This document shows, piece by piece, positions 36,219-47,100 of a stretch of DNA of 64,000 nt. The position numbers and the translations under genes are program-made. Under the pieces are notes generated by a model that saw nothing but the letters and a program-made list of their open reading frames with translations, ran no database searches and was not told the origin of the DNA. Every line of letters begins with the position of its first letter. The first letter of the stretch is position 1. The stretch is from Amborella trichopoda (taxonomy: Eukaryota; Streptophyta; Magnoliopsida; Amborellales; Amborellaceae): NCBI RefSeq assembly GCF_000471905.2, contig NW_006497560.1, forward strand, positions 2,282,913 to 2,346,912, read 5' to 3'.

Positions 36219-36272
36219 GTCCCTAACTTGGCACTTTAGACACTCACTTAAGACAAAAAAGGGGCTGCTAAA

Positions 36273-36293
36273 GAACCCTGGCTCTGATACCAA
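36273..36293 (-). other. PBS of Copia-2 (tRNA-iMet)
   Basis: The minus strand reads TTGGTATCAGAGCCAGGGTT, a perfect 12-base match to the initiator tRNA-Met complement, one base from the LTR edge at 36,295. Confidence 0.92.
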
Positions 36294-36294
36294 T

Positions 36295-37512
36295 TGATGT
36301 GGTAAAGATTCTATGGTGTTCTTTGAGCATAATCAAAATGATGACACAACTCGAAATTTTCAATAAACGATCCTGCTTAAACAAGAAAATAAACAACTAC
36401 AGCCACTCAAATCAGAAGTAAGAAAACATTATGAATACCATTTACAAATGACTCTATATCTTTGCCCACAAATCAAAACTATGTCACAAAGTATGGCATT
36501 TTTACTAGAAAAGAACTTATGTTCTTACAAAACACAATGACATAACATAAACAGTTGAACCAAAAATTGCAGAACTTTTCTAGATTTGGAACAGTGAGTT
36601 GAGTGCCAATATTAAGTGGGGAAGCCAATGGATTCGAACCCTTATGCTTGGGACACAACCAGACTATTTGAGGACTTAATACTATCCCAAGGATGAGTGC
36701 AAGATTGGTTTTATAATCACAAGGTGATCAGTTCAAATGGGAAGCTTCAAATACTTTAAAAAAAAACAAATAAAGCCCAATGAGAGAGATTAACATAATG
36801 GAGATTAATTGGAAAAAGGAATGAGAGAGATCGGACTCAAAACAAGTCAATTACGAACAAACTACTCCATATGATCCATGGTCCTTCAATGTTATTCTCA
36901 ATGTAAAAAGAAGAACTCTAACTCAACAAACTAACTTTTAAGATGGATATTAATTCTCTGAACTCTATGATTGATTAAGAATGTACTCAAGAAAATTTGG
37001 ATGGAATGGATGTACGAGAAATTAGACATGATTCATAAAGCAATCAAGGTATTGCACTCCCGATCAAGGTTAAGGGGCACACCTTATAACTCTAGCTTAA
37101 AGATCATGAAAAACAATGGAAAAAGGAAGTTAAACTTTTGTAAACATGAATTTATAGCAATTTTAGATCATGAAGAAGTGAAGCAATAAAGGAGAAACTC
37201 ACAAATAGATGATACCGTAATAGTGACATATAATGGACTTGACATTATAGAAGGAAGGGGCACCATTAAAGATCATTTTGTGATCAAGAACATGAACCAA
37301 AAGGGGTCGAACATGGACTCAAGATTTCATCTCCTTTCTCTCCCTTTGATTCATGAAAAGTCTTTTATAAAGGTTTGAATTTGGGTTTTAAGTGTATTTA
37401 TATGAAGTGTATAAGTTATGAATTGATTATGACCCTTGATGCGCTTCATCAATGGTACATGAGAGGCTAATTATCCTAGTCACTCATCACCATCGAACCA
37501 CTATGATGAAGG
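36295..37512 (-). mobile_element. Copia-2 5' LTR, truncated at 37,512
   Basis: Starts TGATGTGGTAAAG next to the PBS and aligns with 29,243-30,490 of the left LTR, including the ATGAGAGAGA, CACCTTATA.CTCTAGCTTAAA and ACATGAGAGGCTAATTATCCTAG landmarks. At 37,513 it changes abruptly into a different LTR starting TGTCATGACCC, so more than half of this LTR is lost. The break lies in a CCACTATGATGAAGG context that continues in the left copy. Confidence 0.9.
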
Positions 37513-37534
37513 TGTCATGACCCAAGATTTTTCC

Positions 37535-37785
37535 CAAGTAAGAGAGAGAGAGAGCCAACGCCGGTTGTGAAGAGAGTGCCAACACCAGTTATGAAGAGAG
37601 AGAAAATCAACACCGGCTGTGAAGAGAGAGAGACCCAGCACCGACTGTGAAGAGAGAGTGTCAGCGCCAGCTGTGAAGAAAGAGAGCCAGCAACGGTTGT
37701 GAAGAGAGAGAAAGCCAACACCAACTGTGAAGAGAGAGAGAACCAGCATCGGCTGTAAAGAGAAAGAGAGAGCCAACACCGGCTG

Positions 37786-37822
<37 letters not shown>
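37535..37822. repeat. ~27-bp minisatellite and (GA)n tract
   Basis: Ten or so units of the type GCCAACACCGGCTGTGAAGA, with varied GA-rich spacers, ending in a pure (GA)17 run at 37,788-37,822. The core CACCGGCTGTG is the reverse complement of the core of the 24-bp minisatellites in the nested element's U3. Minus-strand open frames over it (Leu/Ser repeats) are artefacts of the repeat. Confidence 0.85.
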
Positions 37823-37826
<4 letters not shown>

Positions 37827-38989
37827 CGCCATGTGTAGCACTGCCATGAATGGTTAGTGTCTGCCACTTGTTCAGCTGCATGGCGGTTATTTGTCACCTG
37901 GGAACCTAGGCTACCACCTGCCCCCTGAATAATTAAGCCCTCTTCCTCTCCCACACGCCATTCCACTCACACTCCCTCATTTTCTCTCTCTCACTAGAGC
38001 TAATTCTCAAATTCCTTACCCATTGCTACCCCATTACTACTCACCAAGGGAAACTTGAGATGACTGCGCAAGAAGGACTTAGGAGCACCATTTTCTCATC
38101 ATGTAAGTGGATTTAAAAGCTGTATATCATCACTTTATTCAAGCATGAAGTGTAGATTAGTAGAACGTAGAAATATGGGTATGAATGTGCAAGAGTAAGC
38201 TTGAGTCTCTGCTTGTTTAGTCTATGCAAATGGTGAAAATATTTGCAAAATCCTCCTGTTAATCTAGTTTAAGTGAAGTAGGTTTTGACTGAATACTAAA
38301 ATGTGGCTTGAAAGGTATTGTTATGCTGGAGTATGTAGTGAATGTGAGAATGGAATGGGGAAATGAAATGTCTAAAAACTATGGATGTTTTTGTATTGAA
38401 TCATTCAATGACCAAACGGTGTCCAAATGGGCCCAAATTGGTCTTGCATGAAAGCTATGCTTGTTTGCTAAAAATTTTCTTTTGTAGTTTCTTGAAATTC
38501 TTCATTTCTTAGGATTTATACCCTCAAATGTATGACTATGCCACTGTTAATTGACAGCATAAATTCCAGCCACTGACATCTGCTTTGCATCGAACTTGTG
38601 ACCAACCAATAAGTATCCAAATATATCCAAATCATCACTATTTGAGCGGTATAGGCGTCTACTACAATGTTCATGTTCAAATCTCGTTGAAATTCTTAAC
38701 GAATGAGAAGCTATATTCCAAAATATGCTAACAAGTCACTGTTACCAGAAACTGTGAAAATTTAGAACTATCACCGTGAAGTGTCATGAGTTTTGATTAA
38801 TCAAATGAAGTTCAATTGTTTCCAAATCACCACTATTTGAAAGGTTTATATGAATACTTAAAGTTGCATGTAAAGATTTTCTTAAAACATTCTTTAGATT
38901 GAAAATTATGCCCTTTTCAAGGGTACTCACTGTTGGCAGCAGTTCCCAAAAATTGTGCTTGCTAAGTGTGAATGCTTTTTAGTGAGTGC

Positions 38990-39185
38990 CATGTGATATT
39001 CAAGTAATGAATGTGAATGGTACATGATGATTACCTTGTAATATTCAAGTAATGAATGTGAATGCTACATGATGAGTACCGCGCAATATTCAAGTAATGA
39101 ATGTGAATGCTACATGATGAGTACCATGTAATATTCAGGTGATGAATGTGAATGCTATATAATGATTGCCATGTGATATTTATGT
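38990..39185. repeat. 45-bp tandem repeat, about four copies
   Basis: CAAGTAATGAATGTGAATG recurs at 39,001, 39,046, 39,091 and (as CAGGTGATGAATG) 39,136, an exact 45-bp period; the rest of each unit carries a TACATGATGAGTACC block. Degenerate GTGATA-type units continue to about 39,250. Confidence 0.9.
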
Positions 39186-39403
39186 GATAAGTGTTATATT
39201 ACCAGCGCCAAGAGACAAGTGATAAGTGGTAAGTGCCTAGTGATATGTGATTTATCAGCATGCTTTAAGCATGACCATATTGTGCTTCGATAATGATAAA
39301 GTGATATAAGTGACATTACGCACAGGTAATCCATGATAGTGTGACGAGATCTAATACGAAAGTGAATGTCGACAGTGTTTCCTAACTCTTTATGATAAGA
39401 GGG

Positions 39404-42400
39404 TGGTTAGGTGCCTCGATCTCTCCTCCTCGGCTCTAGATGATCGGGTGACACGTATATTGGGTTCGAAAGACCCAGAACCTGAGATCGCTTTCTCGGG
39501 AACCTCAATCACAAAACAAGGGTAGGTGTCCAACTAGTAAGAGAGGAATTACGGATGTGAGGTGGGGATCAACCTCACCTGGGTCCATGACTTACTCCGA
39601 CAGAATCGCATGGGCGCCCTCTGATATCATGAAAGAAAGCCCCCCAACTGGTTCGAAATCATATCCCTTGACCTATAATCTCCTGGTTTTCTGCAGAACA
39701 CTATTATTGTTAATTTGCATGACAAGTGGGCCGAATAACCCACCCTTGTCTTAGGGAAATATACCTTCATATGACTAAGAAGTTGACAAGTTAAGGTGAT
39801 GAAAAGAAGGAGGTTTGAATGAGAGGAGAAAAGAAGAGGGGACTCGACAAGGGCGACGAGACTAGCATGAAAGCTAAACCAGTGAAATGATCAACTCGGA
39901 GTGGTAGCAAGACGGGTATGGTAACTCAGACAAGCACGACAGCAATACTATTAAAAACCAAGTTCGATAGGACTGTTCTAATCTGGCACAGCAGTAAGAT
40001 GGGCATGGTACTTAGGACCAGCACGACGATAATATTTCTTGATAGCCAGACTGCTATAGCAGTGCTAGACTGAGTCTACCCTCAATCAAGTGAGTAGAGA
40101 AGATAATGGAGAGAAGGCATGAGACAGCGGAGAAATAGAATCCTGACTGTGCTAGGCATCGCCACCCTCAATCGTAAAATAGTAGGGTTATAGCCCCTTG
40201 GACTGCACGAGACACTACTACTCACGGCTTGAGAGTGAGCAGTGAACTACAGGTGGTGCTAGGCATCACCGTTTGGTAACACATGAAGGTAATACACCGT
40301 CTCACCAGAGGTGATAGCCTCTTGTGAGGCGCGTGGCGATAGCCACATGACGATAGGCGCGGGATGAGGGAATGAGCACATGAAGAAAGCTCGAGGACGA
40401 CGATAGCCACCAAGCGCACGAAGGGAGCTCACAGACGGCAATAGGCACCGAGCATAAGAAGGAAGCTCACGGACGGCGATAGGCACCGAGCGCACGAAGG
40501 AAGCTCATGGGCGGTATAGGCACCGGTCCCGTGAAGGACGCTCGTGGATTGCGATAGGTGTTGGGCGCATGAAGGAAGCTCACAGACAGCTATAGGTGCT
40601 GTTGCGACCCCTCGTGGGTGGCGATTGGCATCGCCGTCTACGATAGGCACGCAACAGGGGGAGACCCCTATCAGCGGCAATAAGTTTCGCCGTCTGTGCT
40701 CTTCACTGAGACGTCGAGGACACCTCTGCACACGGCAGTGAGTAGTGCCGTCTGCGAGCCTCGCTGAGAGATAACGATGAGCAAGCAGTTCGCACATGGC
40801 GTTGCCATCGCCATGCGCAACCTATGAAGCCATAGAAGGGAGAAAAGAGACGAAAGAGGCATGCACGACACTGCCACTACTGTGCATGGCCTCTAAGGAG
40901 GAGTTCAGATGAAGAAAAAGAAGAAGAAAGAAAAGAAGAGAGAAAATTTACCTTAAGCTTAGGGTACAGATCCAAAAGTTTCTCTCTCCTTTCTCTCTCT
41001 TTCTCTCCAAACGTGACCCAACAATGAGAAGAAAGAGAAATTTTATTAAGCAAAACTCATTCGTGAATGAGGTTTACGTACAATGGTACTACATGGTATA
41101 TATAGAATTGTGCCCAAACATGGGTGGATTGATCAAAATTAAACCTAATTGTCAAAAATTAAGATTTAATTTAATTAAAAGAAATAGAAAAATAGGGTGC
41201 AAAATGACAGATTTACCCCTTCCTAACAATTTGTGGAATTCTAAAACAGTCTTTGTGCTGCCCTAGAACTTGCGTGATCTTTCATGGATGATCTAGGGTT
41301 ATTCTGATGCTTGTTTGATCGAAAGATGATTGCTTTCTTTTATGGCTCGGCATGGTGATTGATTTGATACCAACTTCGAGCCATGGATCGTGTTTTTAGG
41401 GCATGATCATGTGTCCTGAAATTTTAATGAATCTTGAAACTTTGGATCATTAGTGTGCTCATTCCTTGATGTTTTTCTAATATTTCTTTGCTGAATCAAC
41501 CTGAGCATATCAGCACAATTGCATGGCAACAAAGGCAGCTCGATTCCGTGTTCGGATGAAGATTTTGCAACTTTATAGTTTTTGCCAAAATCTGGAATTC
41601 TGACGTCGAAATTTGTAGTCTCTTCATCAGCTTCGAGAGTGGAATCTAACTATTCATCATGTGCGGGGTTTGGACTAGAGATAGCCTTAGACCTTACACA
41701 CAGGATGTAATTAGTTTCACGTCGATTGAGGTCACGAGCAGAGTGATTTGGCCGCTCGAGGGAGATGTGATGCTGCTGGTTTTCCTGCACGTTTTTCATG
41801 GATCAACAACTTCTCTTTAGCTTTTCTTTATGCTCGGGCGTCATCACGGGGCGTGCCACATATCGCAACACTCATCATTACGATACGAACACCCTCCATC
41901 AAGTTTGAGCACCATCCGATCTCGGATGAGGGAGATATAAGCGTCAAAAGTCACTGTTCGTGACTGCCCTTTTAATGGAGTTGAGTTGCAGGGTGGACGC
42001 ACGGGAATAGCGTGCGGCTCCTCCTGTTTCACTCTTTTGCCTTTAACTTCTTCCTAGAATATCTGTTTAAGATGAAATTTGACCCCTGGAGGTTTTCAAC
42101 CATGCCAGATCCAATAAAAATGGTCTCATAACAATTTGAATCATTGAAAATGTAGTTTTAGTTATAGGGGTTCATTTTTGAGTGCTAGAGGTTGATTCTA
42201 CCGAAACTGTTTCTGTGTCTGCAATACCTTGGACATGTCCGAATGCGACAAAACTTGGCAGGAGACTCTTAAGAGTCCTCATGAAGATCTTGATCAGTTC
42301 TGTGGCCATTCTGAGACTATCAAAATTTTCGTTATTTGTTAGGCTTTATTGATCGGGGACTAAGGTGCTGAAAAATTTCTTCAAACATCTTGCCCCGATG

Positions 42401-44176
42401 AATGTTGTTCTTAGAGAGAAACGAGGGGGGCAACATTTGGAAAGGATGCTCGGACATTTGAATGCAATGTGCAGGTCCATCCGTGGAGACTTTAGATAGA
42501 GAAGAGACTTTTTAAGAGATCTATAGAACTCCTCACCCTCGTGGGACTATTTGTGATTCTGGCTACTTGAGGATTTTGTAGGTACCTCATTGGTCAGAAT
42601 CGGGCCTATGTTGCGACCAAGTGCTATGAATGTTTGGTCGACATTGTTTGCTGCTACACCAGGTTTGCTTTTGATGATCAAGGTATCTTTGTAGGTCCCG
42701 TCCATTAGGGTCCAGTCAAGGGTTTCTGGCCTGTCCCAAAAATCTGGGTCTGTCAGCTAGGGGGAATTTTAGTAAGGCAGCCACGTGGGCCTCATCCTAC
42801 CAGGTCCAGTAGGGGGCTGCTAACCTGTCCCAAAGATCTGGGCCTATCAGTTAAAGAAGGTTTTTTGTGAGGCGATCTCATAGTGAGGAATAACCCTGAA
42901 GTATCTGGCAGGTTAGGTCCTGGCTTCATCAGTTTATTACCTTCTTGGGGATCTTTAGCATTTTAGAGGGATCTTTCAGTCGTCATCCTCACCCTCAAGG
43001 ACTCTTGTTGTTTTTGAAGGTGCAGTGTGGGAGATCTTATAAGGCTCACTCCCGGATGAGCCATTTTGCATTGTGATCGGATGCTGGCAGTTGAGGATAT
43101 TACGTAGACCTCATTAGCCAAAATTAAGCTTGTTTTGGCAATTGGGTGCCTGCTGAGGCTGTGATGCTGTGTCAACCTATTTTGTTGGTCCACAGTGAAG
43201 TGAATGGGTTTACTTGGGAAGCAATGAAGGTGGTGCACACACACGAATGGGTCGGTTAGGTAAAGCGTGCATGAAAATGCACGTAACACGTAAGTGGGGC
43301 CAAGTTTAAGGCCGTGCCTCCAGGACCTGAGTAAAGTAGTTTAATGTCATGCAGCGAGGACGTGCACTATGGTTTAAGGTCATATAGCTTGGACCATGGT
43401 TATGCAGTTTACAGTCATACCACTTGGATCGTGCAATTTAAGGTCGTGTAACTAGACCTTTGCTACAGTTTATGGTCATATAGTTTGGACCATGATGCTA
43501 AGCCTTTTAATGTCAAGCAGCTAGGACGTAAACTATGGTTTATGGTCATATAGTTTGGACCGTGGCTATAGAGTTTAAAGTCATGCCGCTAGGACTAGGC
43601 AATTTATGGTTGTGCAAATAGACCTCCACTATAGTTTAGGATCATATAGTTTGGACTACGGCTATACAATTTAGGGTCATGCAATGCGGACCGCAGCTGT
43701 GTAGTTTAAGGTCATGTAGCACGGACCATGGCTGTGTAGTTTAAGGTCATACAGCACAGACCATTGCATAGGTTTTCATGTAGGTGAAGCTGCATGGGTC
43801 TGTCGATAGCAATCTAACTCCCTGGGGATAAAGATAGTTAAGGCTATACACAAGCAAAGAGATTTAAATGAAGATGGTGGCCCTACGAGGCGTGGCCAGT
43901 GGAAGTTGACTTCACTGGGGATTAGGAGGGTAAGTGTGACTCCCTGGGGATGATAAGTAATGGTATGCGTATAACTCTACTGAGAATGACAGAACAGAGC
44001 ACAGATGCGACCCCACTATGGTTAAAAAGATAAGGAGGACCCTAACTTCCTGGGGAAAGTGAGTTGCAATAGGATGTGACTCTTATTAGGGATACTGATG
44101 TGAAAAGACCCATCAGGGATCATAGGGATAAGGCGAACCTCTTTTTCTTTTTCACACACCTAACTCAATTGGGGAT
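39404..44176 (-). mobile_element. R1: long LTR-like unit of the Tat/Ogre-like family
   Basis: Starts TGGTTAGGTGCCTCGATCTC and runs until the same start recurs at 44,177. Its orientation is set by R3, whose start adjoins a minus-strand PBS. It is non-coding and built of distinct blocks: AGCCCCC..CTGGTT (39,640), GGCACCGAGCGCACGAAGGA-type short repeats (40,410-40,590), CATGCACGACACTGCC (40,860), ACGTGACCCAACAATGAGAA (41,010), AT-rich middle, a GATGAGCCAT block (43,050), TTTAAGGTCAT repeats (43,320-43,760) and GACTCCCTGGGGATA repeats (43,815-44,176). All blocks recur in R2 in the same order. Confidence 0.7.
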
Positions 44177-47100
44177 TGGTTAGGTGCCTCGATCTCACCT
44201 TCCAGATCTAGATGACCTGGGCCACATATATCACGTTTCTAGCGAACTCGGGATTTGAGATCGCTCTCTCGAAACCTTGCTCAAGAGCAAGGGCAGGTAT
44301 ACCAACCGATGAGAGAGGAATTTAAGGTGGATTCACGACTTACTTGGGCTGACTCCTATGGGCGCCCTCTTAGATCACGAAGAAAGCCCCCAGCTGCTTT
44401 AGCTGGTTTGGAATCACCTCCCTTGATCTGCAATCTGCTTGTTTCCTGCACAACACTTTTATAGTAAATTTGCGAGACAAGTGGGTCAAAGAGACCCACC
44501 CTTGTCTTAGGGAACTGTACGTTCACAAGAGAGCCCGATGAAGTGTAAGGTTCAAATAAAGATAGAAAAGGGAAGAAAACTTGACGAAGAGATGAGACTA
44601 GCATTGCAGCCAAGAAGTCATCGACTTAGAGTGTTAGCAAGACGGGCATGGTTCTTAGATCCAGCACAACGACAATGCTACTCGAAACCGAGACCGATAT
44701 GGCGGTGCTAGGCTAAGTCTACCCTCAATCAAGTGAGAAGAGATAAGAGAATGAAAAGAAGAGGCGAGATGGCAGAGAGATGAGGTCTCGACGGTGTTAG
44801 GCATTGCCGCTCACGATCATGGAGTAGTAGTGTTGTGGCCCTTGGGCGGCACTCAACATTACTGCTCATGGTTAGAGAGTGAGAAATGAACTACGGAAGG
44901 AGCTAGGCATCACTGTTGGCAACATAAGAAAACAACAGGCCCTCGTGTGGGTGGCGATAGTTTCTGATAAAGCACACGACAATGGTCATTCATGAAGCAC
45001 GTGACGGTAATCCTCACGAGGTCCACGGTGATAGGCGTGGGACGCAAGAAGGATGGCGATGAATGCCAAACACGTGAAGGAAGCACGTGAACAATGATAG
45101 ATGTTGCCGAGGCCTATAGTAGGCAGCGATGGGTATCACCATCTGCTATGGACATGCAACCTACTAGTGACAAAGGGTTGCGCTGTCTAGGTTCTTCACT
45201 AAGGTGTCCAAGCTACGTTTGTGGATGATGATGGGTAGCACCGTCTATAGGACCCACTGACAAAAGAGATAGAAGAAAAGAAGGAGAAGGAGACTCGCAC
45301 ACGACGCTACCTTTGCCATGCACGACTTGTGTGACCTCAGAGGAGGCATGCACGGCACTTCCACGGCCGTGCATGACCCCTGCGAGGAAGTCAGACGGAG
45401 AAGAGAGGAAAGAATAGAGAGGGAAGATGAGAATGAAAAGAAGAGAGAGAATATTTACCTCGAACCTAGGGGTACTGGTCAAAATGTTTTTGCCACCTCA
45501 CTCTCTTTATCAAACGTGACCCAACAATGAGAAGAAAGAGAAACTTGTAATACGTAAAAACCCTCTCGTTTTTGTGAAAGGTTGAGTCCTCTGGTGCTTA
45601 AAATGTTGATATGTATATATAGAATTTACCCCAAACATGGGTGGATGATCAAAAGTAACCATAATTTTCAAAAATTAAGATTAAATTGAATTAAAAGAAA
45701 TTAGAAAATAGGGTGAAAAATGATAGACTTGCCTCTTAATAATTCATGGAATTCTAGAACAGTCCTTGTGTTGCCTTAAAATTTGTGCGATCTTGCATGG
45801 CTGATCCGGGGTCGTTCTGATGCTTGGTTGATTATAAGATGATTGTTTTCATGTTGTGCTCGACATGGCGATCGATTTGATACAAACTTCGAGCCATGGA
45901 TCGTGGTTTTAGTACACGATCATGTGACTTGAAATTTGAATGGATCTTGAAACTTCTGATCGATAGTGTACTTATTCCTTGATGTTTTTTGGTGATTTCT
46001 TATCTAAATTACACTTAGCATGGCATTACGATCGTGGGACAACAGACGCAACTCGATTCCATACCCGGACCAAGATTTTGCAGCTTTGAAATTTTGACCA
46101 GAATCTAGATTTATGGCGACAAAATTTACAGTCTCTACATTGGCTTTGTGTGAATAATCGGACTATTCATCACGTACGGGGTTCAGGTTAGTGATAGCCC
46201 GAGACCTTACACACATGATGGAATTGGTCTCATGACGATCGGGCTCGCGAGCTACGTGATCTGGCTACTTGAGCGAGGCACGACGCTGTTGAATTCTTAC
46301 ACTTTCTTCACAGATCAGGAACTTCTCTCTAGCTTTTCTTCATGCTCGAGTGTCGTCGCGGAACGTGCCACATATCGAATCACTCGTCTTTTCTAGCCGA
46401 ACATGCTCACCAAATTTGAGGGCGATCCGACAAGGGACGGGTGAGATATGAACATCAAAAGTCACTAGTCGTGACTGTCCCTTCCATGACGTGGAGTTGC
46501 AGGTTGGTCGCACAGGAATGGCGTGCGACCTCTCCTATTTCACTCTTTTGCTAATAACTTCTTCTTGGAGTATCCATTCAGGATGAAATTTGAGCATTGG
46601 AGGTTTTCGACCGTGCCGAATCCAATGGTGGTGGTCCTATAGTGATTTTGAGACACTGAAAATGTAACTCCAGTTATAGGGGCCGTTTCATGGTGTAAGA
46701 GGCCGATTCTGCTGGAACTGTTTCTTAGTCCGCACTGTCTTAGACATGTCAGACTAAGACCAAACATGACAAGAGACTTTTGAGATACCTTATGAAGATA
46801 TTGGCCGATTCTAGGGCTATTTTAAGACTGCCAAAATTTCCACTATTTGCTAGGCTTTACTAAGCGGGGGCTCCATGTTGATGAAAAATACCTTTCAACA
46901 GCATGCCCTATCGAATGTTGTGCTTAGAGAGAAACGAGAACTGCAATCATTTAGGAAGGTTTGAGGGATCTTACCGAAGTCCTCACCCTCAACGGACTAC
47001 CAGGCCTTATGTTATGAACCTTTGGTCGGCATTGTTTGTTGCTACACCAAGTTTTCTTTTGATGCTCAGTGTATCTCTATAGGTCCCATCTAGCAGGATT

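Larger units (their letters stand above)
37513..39390 (+). mobile_element. Plus-strand gypsy LTR related to nested element, truncated
   Basis: Starts TGTCATGACCCAAGATTTTTC, equivalent to the minus-strand LTR start of the nested element (TGTAAGGACCACAAC.TTTTC). Shared landmarks in the same order: a CCGGCTGTG-containing minisatellite, CT-rich ACTTTCTCTCTC-type tract, TTAGGAGCACC...CATGTAAGTGGA (37,9xx-38,110), and CAATG.CCAAACGG...AAATGGGCCCAAAT (38,408-38,440). It loses similarity near 39,300-39,400 and R1 starts at 39,404. No internal region follows, so this is a fragment or solo LTR. Confidence 0.75.

Noticed and set aside
37501..37881. Minus-strand Leu/Ser-rich frames (126 and 110 codons)
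   Set aside because: They read the GA-rich minisatellite and (GA)n tract; no start context or homology.
40222..40877. Minus- and plus-strand frames of 65-122 codons
   Set aside because: They lie in short GC-rich LTR repeats and are absent from the matching part of R2.
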